The notes: generated by a model not told the origin, from the letters alone. A stretch of DNA of 64,000 nucleotides from Cristatella mucedo (GCA_009760855.2 WPIO01000141.1:866001-930000), one strand, 5' to 3'. Shown: positions 1 through 14,400, counted from the stretch's first letter. Program-made: numbers and translations.

Positions 1-58
1 GTGCATGCAGTGGTAAATGTGAAAGAACGCACACCGGCAGCTAAGTTGCATTAGTCAC

Positions 59-165
59 TGACCACAACTAAGCATATAAAGAAGATGCATTTCCACTGAA
101 GCTATTCCTAATAGCCGTTGTACCACTGCCCTCTTCAATAAACGAGGTTCAGCCTCAAACACGGC
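59..165 (-). CDS. WDHD1: possible WDHD1 exon 18
   Basis: An open frame in the right phase encodes a helical stretch (PRLLKRAVVQRLLGIASVEM) at the place where AND-1 has its LLMKMLALSCKLERE helix. The acceptor (CACTGAG) is weak, and two donors near 58-63 are possible, so both borders are uncertain. Confidence 0.4.
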
Positions 166-350
166 CTCAGTGCCGCTCCAAAGAAACTCAGGACAGGTTA
201 CCCAGGGCCAATGCAGCGACGTTCCGACATCACTGCTCCCTACGACGTCACCAGTCACACTGAGATGGTGGTTTCTGCAGAATGGCATCACATAAATACC
301 AACGGACATTTTCCTGATAAGCCTTATCAGAGTGTTAAAGGGTTGCTCAC

Positions 351-401
351 TGGTTTAAGCAAGTCTTGATAATCTGCTGCCAAGGTTTCCCAGAACACAA
401 G
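351..401 (-). CDS. WDHD1: WDHD1 exon 17 (start of C-terminal helical region)
   Basis: After a 3.9-kb intron full of repeats, a pyrimidine-rich tract ends in CCCAAG. Seventeen codons, [17 protein letters not shown], follow and then a GTGAGC donor. Joined to exon 16 this gives GQLE-LVFW, spaced exactly like the vertebrate GQMEEQFW. Phase 0 at both ends. Confidence 0.72.
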
Positions 402-3400
402 CTTGGGCAAGGATTGCAGAGGAAAGCAGCTTGATAGCAGATGTCTTGAGGTAATTGATACGACAGCTAGTACACAAGACCCTAATAAATCCGACGAAAG
501 CCCTAGCTGGCTTGCAGTCATGAAGAAGACTAGCAAGATGGAAGAAAACCTGACTCTCACTACATCTATTGACCACAAGAGGTGTCTCGAACTGTATTTG
601 ATGTTCAATTAGACACCAGAAAAGATCCTCCAGCAACAAGGTAATCGATTTAAAAACTTGATTGTCGAAATAATGGGCAACCAGGCTCAAAGGGCTCCAG
701 AGATAGCCAGTCGCACAGGCCCTGCTATGAGATCTGCCTTCAGGTGGCGATAGGAAAGATAAAGTGTAACTTTTTCTAGTGTACATGATGTATCGAGAAA
801 GGAACGTACAGAGACTTGCATTATTTCAGATTTTTCTGATCTCATTTCGATTTAGTGTTCCAGAAATCGTCTCTTGCTTGAATTGGGTTATTCTAATATT
901 TTTGATAACCCAGCTGACCCCTTATGTGCCAAATTTCGTACATTGACTGATTCCTCTCCTCTGCTAGGTCATGAGCATGGTGTCACTCGAACAAAGGCCA
1001 AACTCGAGACCCAACAGTCCCGTGATTGCATGCAACTCCAAATCCTACCTTTGTTGTTGCGTGCGAGTGTGCTGCATATTTCTAAACAGCAAACGACTGG
1101 GAGCACTCGGAACGCAACCGAACTCAACAAAGTTTTATCATCAGCACCTTTCCAATACATAAATCTAACCGGAGCTTCAAGATCCTGCGGCCCAGGAACG
1201 CTGCACTCCGATTGGTTAGCAGTGCCGCTAACCAATTGCCTAGCACTAGGAACACTGTGCTCCGAATGGCTGGTCAAGGTCGGAAGGGCCCCCCTGCCTC
1301 TTACCGGCAGACAACATTTAGGTGCTGCACTGCCATAGGTGGGGGGGGTGGTATGCACTATCACATCATGATCTCAACCCCAAGTTCTGACATCTGACCA
1401 CACACGAATCTCTTTATCTTTGCAGCATATCTGTCCCCCTCGGAATAAGAAACCGTGTGTGAATCACAAAACGCTATGAACCTTGATATTTAACCTGTTT
1501 GCCAAAAATATCTTCCTGGCTGTTTCTGATGTATATATGTATGTATATATATATGCATGTATGTATTTATGTATGTATCTCCATCTGTAACTCCACAAAG
1601 TCATAAAGACTATGTGGGTGTTACACAGGAGAGTTTTGTATAGCGCACTCACAGTCTAGGCTGCTTTTGGTACGCATTCGGTAGCCAACAGACTTCATTT
1701 CACGCAACAAAGAGGAAGTGGGAAGAAGCATAGCAGAGTCAGGAGAGCAGTTGAGGTAGAGACATGGAAGTGGCATGGAAGTAGCCGCTCAGGACTGTTG
1801 AGAAGGATGAGCCATAGTCGGCAGTAGGCGAGTAGTTGTCGTTGCCTAAGATATTGCGGAAACGAGTTCCACAGTCTAGGACCTGCAGAGCTAAAGCTTC
1901 TGTCGCCAACTGTCATTAGGCGGAGGAATGGAACAGCTAACTTTTTTGTCCATACAGGACCTGAGGGTGCAAAGAGGCTGACACTGATGCAGCAGTTCAG
2001 CTAGATATGAAGGAGCCAAGCCGTGGCGGGCCTTGTGGGTCAGCATAATCACTGTACTCTGTATCCGGTGCTCAACTGGCATCCATCCTAGCTCTTTCAG
2101 CAAATGGGGACACGTGCTCAAACCTCTGGAACTTGAAGACTAGCCTTGCAGTCATATTCATAGTCGGCTGAAGTGGCCTAGTTGCTTTCTTTGGTAGCCC
2201 AGCCAAAGGAGAATTGCCATAATCAAGCCGAGACGTAACTGAGGAGCTAGTTAAATGGTTTTGCAAGCCACTGTGGATGACAGCTCCCAATCTTGGATAA
2301 GGATCAGACGTGATGGTTAGCTGTAGAAGGAGTCTTCTGAATGAAGCTTTTAAAATTGAGGCAGTTGTCGAAAACGACACCTAAATTTCGAGCACGTGGT
2401 GATGGTAGCACAACAGCATCACCTATTAGAAGAGCAAAGCCTTTTCATCCAGCCACACGCTTAGTGTGTCCTATGAGCAGCAGTTTGATTTTATCGTCAT
2501 TTAGTTTCAAGATGTTTTCTGACATCCAGGATCGAATATCGGCAAGGCAAGCATTCAGTTTCTCAGTTGCTGCAGCAGATTCCGATGGTTTGAATGACAA
2601 ATACGGCTAAGTTATCTTCAGCATAAAAGTGATTTCCTATTCCATGGGCCTTAGTCACTTTCCCAGAGGTTGAGGATAAATGGAGAACAGCAAAGGACCA
2701 AGTACAGACTCTTGAGGGACTCCACAGGTAACCCGTCTCGTGTGTGAGGCCTGACCCCCGACACGACACAGATTGAACACGATCAGTCAAGTACGACTTA
2801 AACCACGCCTGTGCCTCGTCTGCCACACCGATCGCTGTTCTCAATCGTTCAAGTAGAACTTCGTGATCAATGGTGTCGAAGACAGCTGACAGATCTAGCA
2901 AAGCTAGGGCAGTGACTGATCAATCCTACAACCAACCTGCCATCATTGGTGGAATACTACAACATAAAGCTTGCACATGTCCCAGGCGACTTTGCTCCTC
3001 TGAAAAAGCACAATATACCACCTCGATCAGATAGCTATCAGTTTACAGAAATCTAGGCATTATATTCCAAAGCGACCTCTCGTTAGACGACCATATCAGC
3101 ACCAGTCAAATCTGCGTATTTTCAGCTTTATAACATTGCTAAAATTCGGGCTTGTTTAGATAAGGATACCACGTCCAAGTTGGTCCATGCTTTCACGACA
3201 TCCCGTCCCGACTTCTGCAACTCACTGCTCGCTGGCCTACCGGCTTGTGCGATCAGGCGATTGCAGCTTGTGCAAAACTCTGCAGCTAGGCTTGTCTGTC
3301 GTGAGCGTTGCAGTTGCCACATTACTCCACTTCTCGCCGACCTGCACAGGCTACCAGTCAAGCAACGGATTTACTTCAAGGTTTTGTCGCTTACTTTTAG

Positions 3401-6400
3401 GTCACTTCATTCTTTGGCTCCAGCATATCTCTCAGATCTACTCCCAGTTCAAGCCAAGTATCGTACCACCCGCTTTTCGGAATCCAACAGTCTACAAATA
3501 CCTCATACAAACCTCAAATCCTTTGGAGACCGTGCATTTAGTTCGTATGCTCCCAAAGCCTGTAACTCCCTCAGGACCTACGTCAGAACATCCCCTGACC
3601 GGACCACATTTAAAAAGAACTTAAAAACACACCTATTTAGGACAGTATTTAGTGGGTCCCTGTGATTCGTCCTTCATGTGCTCATGGGTGCTGACACTGT
3701 GCATGCTGCCACTAACTACATTTGCATGCTGACCCAGTGCATGTCACTCCTAACCATGTTATTAATTTTGTTTGTTTATCAAGCATGATATTACTCACCA
3801 TTCAATTGCATTTCCCTTTGCAAATGTAAAGCGCCTAGAGAGAGATTGAGTTCTCTGAGGGCGCTTTATCAAGTGCATTATTATTATTATTATTTACATC
3901 AGGCGTTAAACTAGTGAGCTAGAAAAGCATATAAAATACCAGTCCATCGATTAGCATACACGAATTTCCACAGGTGATGCTACTAATCGTTTCTAGCATA
4001 GGACAGCTGTTAACTTTTATAATAACATTTGCTAAGGTATGGGCACTCTTTACTGCAGCCGTGTTCGGCGGCTGTCGGCATAGCTGCATGCAGTGACGCT
4101 GCACCCTAGCTGTCAAAAATCTGTGTCAGTCCTATTCTTCTCACAATTCATACTCTCCCTCTACAAGAACCTTAGTCGGTAAAAATAAAAGTCGATAGCA
4201 GTGGGCACTTAAAGTCTAGATTAGAGTTTACGTGTTGAGGAGACCGAAAAACCTTGGCCAGATGCTGCTGCTTAACATCTAGGCTTAGGACTGCCCCATC
4301 AGCTGCTCAGCAGCAGTACCTCAAGCTGTCCTTTCTCGCTGAGCATCTCGCAGAATGGCATCTGGAATGACAGCAGGCTGATGACAGGCCGAGGAAGAGT
4401 GGGTGGAAACGTCGACCCTCGGCAGTAGACGCACCTGAAAGAAGTCGGCCCCAGCGATGCCCAATCAGTGCAATCGGTCAGATGCCCCCCCGAAAAAAGA
4501 GTCTTCAACATCTCCCCAGCGGTTCTTGGTCCGTCGGCAGACACAGAACGGTCACTAGAAGCACGGCAGCTGATTGCTCACCTGGACTGACGTGACTGCT
4601 CGTTAACGCCCACCAGCCAATAGTTATCCGATCGCCCCTTGGCCTACAATACCCACAGAAACAGCTGTCGCTGCTGGAGTTGACTGGAGCCCACAGACAC
4701 GTGGAGCACACCCACGGAGCTGGCCATAAGCCAGTAGGTCATACCCACTGGAGGTGTCTTGGAAGAGCACGGGACAGGAGGGCTGCCTCGGCGGCGCAGT
4801 CCAGCCGCCAACCGGTGCAGCTTATTGGCCAGCCCTGCCCTCTCTGCGGCCAGCAGCCAACAATGGCAGCATCACACCAGGGGGGATGTAGGCCAGTGCA
4901 GTACTGCACTGGCGCTCCGAGCGCCCGTGTGCGCACCGTGGCTGCAGCCATTGATATGCGGCCGGATCAATGACAGCCACGTCGATCTAGGCATGCAATA
5001 AGGAAGCAAGCAAGATGGTGAGCACGAGCAAGCGCAGTGCTCACCTGGGCTCTCAGATTGGCAATCTCCACCCAGAGCATGCCTAGAGATTGCGAAAGAA
5101 GGCGGAGTACACCGGCGCTGTCGTAAGCGATCGGAGTGCCTTCATCTGAAAACCTATTGTAAAATTAACAGAAGCCTAGCCAATTGCCAGAGGGGGGCAC
5201 TGGAGGGGGTAGCTGCATGCGACTGAATCAGACACTCCATGGATGTCACTACTCTCAGCAGACACATGTATGTAATAATAATAAAAATAATAATACATTC
5301 GTAATAGCACCCTCAGAGAACTCAATCTGTCTAGGCACTTGACATTTGCTGCAAAGAAAGGATGATCGAATGGTTAGCAGTAGCATGCTCAATGAACAAG
5401 TGTAAAGGGGTTAGAGATGACATGCATAGGGTGAGCAGGCAAATAAGTGAAATGCTACTGCATTAGCTTCTAGCTCAGAAGGTCGCAATTTCAACACTCA
5501 CAGGTACAAGATGCAGTCTCTTTGTTATGTTGATAATCCAACCACATATGCTCCAAATTTCAAACCTTGCCTGAATAATGTTTTTTCACGGCTCATGTGC
5601 ATGCCCCTTCACAACGAAGGACACACTCTCGACTGCATATAGCGCAACAATAGTGTGCCACCAGCTCTTGCACTTACTAAATTCTGCACATGCATATGAC
5701 AACTGCTAATTTTTCTCTGCAGTAGCTGTCCTCACTGGCTTCGAAATTTTCTGAATCTAAAAACCCTAAGATGCACGACACTAATGCAGTCGGCAACAAA
5801 ACACCAGAGGCACCTTCTCATTCTGCTAAATCCTCAAACCGAACCTCCAGCAACGTTGAAGAAATACAACAAGCCAACTAACACTATTTTGGGTGTTACC
5901 CTAGACTAAGTGCACCCGAGCCCTAACACAAATGATAATAATAATACATTTGATTTAGTGCCCTCAAAGAACTCAATCTCTTTCCAGGCACTTTACATTT
6001 GCTGCAAAGGAAGTAAATGCCCTATGATTTACTACTGACATAAACCTAGCTAGGACTGCTAAGGGGAAGCTTGAAAATACTACGTAAAATCAGGCCCGAC
6101 TGTTCAACTGGCGCATCAGGATTATTTAGGTTATGCCAATACATCCTAGATAAAGCTAAGGCTAAGGCCGGCTTCATTAGACGACCACATCAGCCCCACA
6201 GTCAAGTCTGCCTACTTTCAGCTACATAACATAAATAAAATGCATGCTAAGACAGGGATACTGCATCTAAATTGGTCCATGCATTCGTGACATCCCGTCT
6301 CGACTTCTGCAACTCACTGCTTACTGGCCTACCAGCCTGTGCAATCAGGCGCTTACACTTGGTGCAAAACTCGGCGACTAGGCTTGGCTGTTGAGTGTAG

Positions 6401-7039
6401 CAGTTGTCACATCACATCACTTCTCGCCGACCTGCACTGGCTCTCAATCAAGCAGCGTATCGACTTCGTGGTTTTGCCACTTACTTTAGGTCTCTTCACT
6501 CTCTGGCTCCAGCCTAACAGAACTACTCCACGAGAGGTGTAGAATCATACAAACTGCTGTTCTGACTCAAACTGTTTAGACATATCTCCTAGGGAGCCTC
6601 AAAACCGTTGGAGACCGTGCTTTTAGCTTCTACAATCTTAAAGCCAGAAACTCACTACCAGACGTACGTCACGACGTCCCTGACATGACATTTAAAAAGA
6701 AGCTTAAAACGGACCTGATTATTACAGCATTTGGTGAGTCTTTGTGATTCATTTGTGTGCACGTGCCTGCTTATACAGTGCCTGTTGCTTGTGGGTGTTA
6801 ATGTGGATGTTGCCTGATGCTTGTGGATGTTGCCGAGCTGGTTTAGTCCAGCGGTTAAGGTGCTCGCCCCCGACCATGGTCTGGCTGAGGTCGTGGGCTC
6901 GAGCCCGGAGGCATATGTGAAGCGCCTGAATAGAGATTAAGTTCTCTTGGGGCACTATACAAATGAAATATATATATATATATATATACTATATATATAT
7001 ATATACTATATATATATATACTATATATATATATATATA

Positions 7040-7100
<61 letters not shown>

Positions 7101-10100
7101 GTTACCACGAATCATTTGGCAATGCTTTCTATACAGCATCTGTAAAGTGACTAGAAAGAGATTCAGTTCTCCGAGGGTGCTATACAAATTAATTATTATA
7201 ATTATTGATTCAATCATAATTCCACACTTTTCTAGATTCTTTGCAAGCAGCAAGGACTAAACCAGACAGTTCATCCTCAGTGCAATTTATCCGCTGCCCC
7301 TGCTGACCTTATCTTGAAGTTCATGCTCTAATCTATAAAGACTGTTAGCTAACTAGACACAATTCTGAAACCCCTCCCGAGTCACTTGGATCTGCTAATG
7401 AATGCCATAACTTGAATCAACACGTCCTTGGCCTCAAATTGTGTTCCTATACCCTTCTAAGGGGCTGTTGTCAGGCCAATCGCAACGAAGTCAACACTGG
7501 ATGAAAAGAACTCAAATATCCTCCAACCAGTCTCCGCTTCAAATTAAAAAAACTCGACCGAGTGGGAGCCTAGCTAAATGCAAACAGTGTAACATCAAAG
7601 AAGTAAATCAAATTCGGAATTGAAAGCCAATCTCTCTACACGGATACTGGTGTACAATGATCTCAAGAATGCTGACTTGATAGAGTCTCTTGGCTAGATC
7701 TGCAGAAGCTTACAGTGGCCCTTGACACTCTTGGCCAGATAGTCTGTCTTGCATGGCAATCACTTGGGCATCATTAGTATTACATTGCAATAGCCAGGTC
7801 TTATCTTGATGTACAATTTTAGAGTATAGATGTCATTGACCACCAGATCATCCGATAAGAAGTTGAAGTAAGAGGTGGATTTTCTACTAAGCAAAGAATT
7901 TAAGAAATTTTAATACATGCAGATCACAATAGTTTTAGGATCTCAGATTTTTATCCAGACTTTGGCAACCATTAAACCATTCTGCAGGTCTTTTTCGTTC
8001 CAAAACTCAGTCGAATGATTGCTTGCTCAAAATTCACTAATTACTTGTACTGTCTCAAATCATGTCTAGACTACTTCTGTGCCTACACAAAACCGACACG
8101 TGCCTCAGACCTTGGCCATTCTAGAAGAGCCCAGGACACAGTCGCTAAGATACACTTTTTTAAGATGGGGCCGCTTGGCAATCCAACGCTAAATCTTAAG
8201 TCGCCACATTTTGATAGTGCTACCGGGAGCTATCCTTTTAAAACTATTTCATTATTTGATCCAGCTGTAACTGCCAAGCAGGTCCGTTTAGCATACAACA
8301 AAGGTGGCACCATGCAGTATCAATAAAAAATATTGCTTAATTATGAATCCTCGTCCACAGGTAGCATTTTTTTACATGGATTTTGTAAAGCTCAGCAATG
8401 AATGGTATTTTATAGAGATTCTTGGGGTGGATCATGCACCCTAGGATAGTCCCAATTCAGATGACGTTGAGGTTGCCAGCATATAATTGGCTGGGGAATG
8501 TAGTGCTTAGCAACAAAAATGGCTGATCGCAGCATGTGGTGACATATAGCCATAGTCATAATGAGGTACATGGACAGAAATAATAACACTGCTCTCAGAA
8601 ACCAAATCGTTATCCAGGTGCTTTAGCTTAGCCTTACAGAAGTGGTGTGAAGTAGAATATATAACGTTAACGGCAGACTAGCAGAACAGCAGAGATTCGC
8701 ATCAGTTGCACCTGATTAAGGGCACATGCCAGGAATCCTGAATAAATGCAACTGCAGTAACCGTGACAAGATATAGCACACAAATTCATAATATCATTAG
8801 ATTTCTTTGCAAAGCTCTTGCCATTTTAAAAATAATGGAGCCTTTCCGGATCCAAGAAAGAAAGAAAAGAAACCCCGGCGGATTCGACAGCCTCATTAAT
8901 ATAGCAGCAAACGGAGCCTTTAGGGCCATCACCATTGCTTGCAGTTGGCAATTAAAGAATCGCCCACTGCAGGACTCAAACCTGGATACCTGGGTCGTGA
9001 CCAGCGAGCATCTTGTCACCATGCTAAGACTCAGGACCAAGCTTTGGAGAAGATTAGTTCGTGATTTGTTTTCAGTGCATGAGACACAAATTGCATGTCT
9101 ATTTTAATTTCTCTGATACCCTGGTTCAGCGTTAGGGTGCTCGTCTTTAAGTACTAGGGCAAAATGTTTAAGCCCTTCGGCATATGTCAAGCACCTGGAT
9201 AGAGATTAAGTTCTCTTAGGGAACTATACAGGTGAAGTATTTTTCCAGACAATCGGTGCGAACCGTTGGGTGCGCACTATTACAAAAGCTAAGAAGCTCG
9301 ACCACTTTGCTAAAGCACTTGTATGGACCGACCGCACGCAGCTTTCTTAATAGCGAGGAGAAGCAAAACTCCCCCAAACCACTGCAGTCCAGTTGAAGCT
9401 ACCCAATTATACGACTTCTGCAACTCACTGCTTACTGACCTACCGGCACGTGCGATCAGGCGATTGCAGCTGGTGCTAAGTGCCCACTGCCGGCTTACCC
9501 CAGCCATGACAGTGTTGTATGTGGAGACAGTGGAAGATCTCGGTTGCATAGGTGGTGCCATACACGACCCTTGACCTCCATGAGCTCCACGGCTAAGCAC
9601 TGATCACCGGATGCAACTAAAACGTGCAGTATATCAATTACAAGCCGACATCGGTGGAATTTCCACAAACCGGCTGAAAAACTCGGGTTACTGACTCCAT
9701 TAGCAACCCGACCATTGTCTTTTGACGGTCAAGAGCTAAGGTGCCAATAATAATAATAATAAATTTGATAAAGCACCCTTAGATAACTCAAATCTCTTTC
9801 TAGGCGCTTTACAATTGCTGCAAAGGAAGCACGATCGAATGGTTGGTGGTAGCATGCTCAATAAAGAACAAGAATAACATGGATAGGGGTGACATGCACA
9901 GGGTCGGCATGCAAGTGTGGTTAGTGGCAGCATGCAATAGTGTCAGCACGCATGAGCCAATCATTGGTGCTTCAGCAGTTGCTTCCTCACGGAGACCAAC
10001 GGCACTAGCAGGGCGTGGCAACATCACAAGCAGAGCGGCAGCACTAGCCACAGTGGGGCACGCACATCGGCTGCTCACTGGCTGTGCATGACCTGCGACT

Positions 10101-11380
10101 AAAAATGCATGGTACTACGGTCGCAGCATCAATGCCGTGTGGAAGCGCCATGAGGCCATCCTTACCGGCGCCCCTGTGATAAGCAATCATGAGAACGTGA
10201 CCTTGAGCCGCCAAGGCCACCACGCGGCCCCCGATGCTGAACGTGCCCAGCTGCGAGCCGCAAGTGGTGAACAGGCGCACGGAGCGCCTGCTGGTGGCCA
10301 GCGCCAGCCAGCGGTCGCCGAGCGCCAGTGCCTCGATGCGCTCGCCGGCGGGCATGGCCACGGCCCACTCCTTGGCGGAATCCCAGCTGCCGAAGTGCAT
10401 GCAGAGCAGCTGGCCACCGTCGGTGCTGCAAGAATAACACACAAGCAGGAAATGAATCATCCGAGCAGCTGAGGCAGGCCTAGGCTGAGTTGACAGACGA
10501 CTTGTGAGCCAGCCATTGAGGAATCCTAGCTTAATAATAATAATAATAATATAATTTCCCAAATGCATCGGGGCTTGAGCCCACGACCACGGCCAGACCT
10601 TGGTCGGGGCGAGCGCCTTAACCACTGGGCCAAACCAGCGAGGCATACCATACTGAATTAGGAACTAGGCAGTGTTCAGATGTAGCCTTAAAATACCCCA
10701 GTAATTGGTGAGCTGACAGCCGAAAGAGAGTCCACAAAGCCAACGTATCCAATGAACTAGGCTATAAGCCCGCTTCCACTTTTGGACCGAGTCTGAGGTC
10801 AGATTGAGCCCCCCACCCTCCCATACCCCAATCCAATCACAAAAGAAGTCAACAGTCGTTTAACGAATAAGGAGCTGGGGCCACGTGGGGGATGGGAGGG
10901 AGGAGAAGAGCAGGCAGCAACCATTCCATGCAATCCTGCTCTGCCCATGCCCATGCTGAGTGGAACAACAGTGACAGGGGGCGGTGGAGGGGTGGTGGAG
11001 GGAATACCAAATGGGGGTAAACACCCATCGATTCATTCCCTGTTAGCTGGGCTACCAAAAAAAATCTACTGAGCTTATCAGATGCAGGTCATGGAAGCTG
11101 CAATTAGCATCGACACGACGATCTTTTTGTAAATGCCAGCATTTCAATCTTGACCCAGCAATTGGTGAGGCCGCCTTCACATTTTCCCCCGACCCAGGCA
11201 AGGGAAGCAGCCCCATTACTTGCCGTGCCCACGTGCTTTGGCACGAGAATCATAGCAAAGCAGTCCCTAACAGTACTGAAAGGCTACACAACCACGCGCC
11301 CTACCAATCACACGAAAACATAAATGTACGCACACACACACAAACATTCACACACACAAACACACCCACACACACATGCG

Positions 11381-11418
<38 letters not shown>

Positions 11419-14400
11419 AAGACACCAATGCATGCATGCACTGGTGCACCCACTTATCTATCAAAACGAAAGCATCGACCTGTACATCCATGCATGCCCC
11501 CTCACACGCTTGAGCATACATGCATGGGCTAACGCACCTGCCGATGGCGCTGGCATCCGAGTCGGCATGGTCACCATCGGAGGCAAGCAGCAGAGCCTCC
11601 TTCGACAGGTCAGCCATCGAGTAGCCGGCGTTGTTGCTCAAGTGCAGCGAGTGATGCACCGAGGTGTCGTGAAACTCGACGTCTATGGAGCTGTCCTCAT
11701 CGCCCTCGCCGATGTACTGCCGCACGACACCGACCGAGTTCCAGACCTTAAGCAGCAGCACCAGCAGCAAACTGACATTAAGCTTGCATCGACAAACCAC
11801 CAAGCGCTGCATGCAGACGATAGAAGTGAAGCGCTGCCGGTATGGCTGCCACGACCGAGCAGCCGCCGGGCGCTGGCCGGAGGAGCAGGAGGTCGGTACA
11901 CAGTACTAAGAGGTTCAGTGCATTTAATCGGTTCAGGGCATTAAATCGCAACACCACCGCTTAGCTTCGTTGCGCAACGGAAGTGGTGCCTTGCTGGTGT
12001 TGTGGGCGTATGTGCGTATTGCTGAACAGCAAACAACTTGGAGCACTCGGAACACAACCAATCTCAACAACGTTTAATCAATTACTCTTCTCTTCTGCAG
12101 ATGTTAAGGCTAACGGAGCTTCCTGTCGTCTGCGCCCAGGAATGCTTAGTTGCGGTTGGCCAGCGCCGTTGCTAGCGCCAGCAGCAGGAATGCTGCCGTC
12201 TCGATGGGTCAGTCAAGGTCGGGAGGGCCCCCAGCCCAGTACCAGAAGACAACAACGTCTAGGCGTGGCACTGTAGGCTGGCGTATGCATTCTCTATTAC
12301 GATCTCAACACTAGTTATCAGGAAGCTTTTTTTTAACAGCTCAGCCAATGCCACACACCATGGCAGTCCACTCTTTCCGCTCTCACCATGAAACGAGACT
12401 GAAGGCCGACGGGCGTGCAGCCGGGCTTGAACGGCGGCTGCTGGGGCACGGTTGCGGCTGCTGCTGTGGTGGCCACCTGAGCCGGCCGGCCCTCGGCCTG
12501 AGCTGCTGCCGCCTCTGCCACGGGCTGGTGTGTGGTGACAGCGGCTTGTCGGCTGCTCCTCAGCGAATCAGCGTCGTCGTAGTCGTCGTCGCCGAATGAT
12601 GGCACGTCTGCAAAGATTTGAGCGACGAGCTGTTCGAGTGAGCAAGAACATGAAGACTCTTGCAACAAAAGGTCGCACTTTCGTTGAAATTGGGCAGTCG
12701 TAGGCGTGCTTGCCAGCACCGACAAGCGCACCTGAGTTTAACTGCCGAGTTTGGCTAGCAAGAAAGGAAAGAGCGGGGTGCAGCAAGCCGCCAGGCTTCC
12801 GTTTGTAATAATAATAATAATTCACTTGATAAAGCGCTCTCAGAGAACTTAATCTCTCTCTAGGCACTTTACATTTGCTGTAAAGTGAAATGCAATTGAA
12901 TGGTAAGTAAAATCATGCTTGAAAAAACAAACGAAATGAATAATATGGTTAGGGGTGACATGCACAGGGTCAGCATGCAAATGTGGTTAGTGGCAGCATG
13001 CACAGTTTGTGACGCGCAAGTTCGGCTTCTAGCTCTAACAAGTTGACCATCTCTTGACCACGAGCTGGAGCCGACGATTGAGCAGGCAGCAGACAATGCT
13101 GCAGCCTGGCGGACACGACGGGGACACCCAGGCTGGATAGGGCTCCCGCAGCAGCAGCGACCGAGGAATGTGTGCAACTGCCACAGAAGCACGGGCAATG
13201 CAGCAGCAGCAGCCTGTATGAGAACACGAGGGCACCACAGTGCGGAGCTGAAACAGCAGAGCCAGCTAATCAGCAAGGCCCTCACCCCTAGTCCAAATGG
13301 TGTATGAGCAGACGACATAACAAAGCAGCGTGCAAGCTAGCAGACACATCAGCAAGCAGTCGATTGTGGCCCCCCCTCTCGATTGCAGCCCCCATCGATT
13401 CTTGCCCCCCTCTTGATTGCAGCCCCCATCGATTCTTGCCCCCCTCTCGATTGCAGCCCCCTTCAATTGCAGCTGCCACGATTGTGCAAGATTGAAGCCT
13501 GCTCTAGGCTCACCTGCCGCCGAGTGAGTGATGCCGACCAGCTCGCGCAGTCGGCGTATGTGCGCTGCGTCCTCGTCGTCCGACGAGTCTCCGCCATCTT
13601 GAGCAGCGCCAATAGCATCGGCGCCGTCGGCCGGGCTCTCTGGCCGGCCACTGGCTGACCTGGCCTCCTTCACCACTCCAGTGCCAGAAGCGATCGTCTG
13701 TTGAGCGGCGGCAGCAGACGGCAGCTAGAAGCAAGACGACTGATGACGACAGATCCTTTGATAATTAAATGGATACCGCTGCATGATCATTCGGTCCGGT
13801 TCTACTCTTAGGATGATACTGTACGATCACAAACTAGAGAGCGCATACAGAAGCATACATCGAACTAATGAAGTGTGGGCAGACAGAATGGCAGCAGCTG
13901 CCACTATATGGCACAGTTCTCCAACAGTGTTTGTCACCAGCTAGCTAGCACCAAACTGAGTCATTTGTGGCTTTCAACCTCTAAACCAGATTCAATCAAC
14001 AAATGGAGATTACCAGCGTTGGATTGCTAAATAGTGTGAGGCGCCAGCATGAGTCGGCGGCTGCTCAGAGTGAACTGGGCAATAGTGCCGGAAAGGTCAG
14101 CTCAACTTCCCGGACAGATCCAATGTGCCAGGAAAGGAAAGAGAAAGGAAAGCTCAGCTGAGAAAGTGAGAAATGTCCGAATGTTCCTTCCCATTGCTGT
14201 AGCACAGGTGCAGACTTCAACTACAGTCCTACAAGTGACAAGTGCAGCTGACGTCGGGTCAGCCTGCTTGTGCTCTCATGCTCCTGCGTCTTAGCCTGGA
14301 AGCACTTCACGACCCAAGATATGTGGGTTCGACTCCTTCAGCAGTCAAATCCCTATTCCCCACAGCAAGCTGCAGTGGCTCCTCTGCCCTTATTTGCAGT

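Larger units (their letters stand above)
6165..7206 (+). mobile_element. L2-A2 copy split by a SINE-2
   Basis: Degraded ORF2 C-terminus (6180-6745) is followed by a 3' UTR that stops at 6832 and resumes at about 7098 (TTACCACGAATCATTTGG), ending in the hairpin and AATTATTAT tail near 7206. The L2-A2 3' UTR matches 56060-56235, which has no SINE. Confidence 0.75.

Noticed and set aside
6855-7253. YIYIYI-rich membrane-like protein
   Set aside because: Translation of (TA)n.
10044-10646. 200-codon minus frame as a single gene
   Set aside because: Only 10166-10425 matches WDHD1; the rest is intron and a SINE-2 read through by chance.
13009-13260. extra WDHD1 exon in intron 9 (frame with [16 protein letters not shown])
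   Set aside because: Exons 9 and 10 join directly in phase 1 to give AADVPSFG; the frame has no donor before it runs into an L2-A fragment.
13371-13472. CRISPR array
   Set aside because: Units are contiguous with no unique spacers, and the genome is animal; it is a minisatellite.
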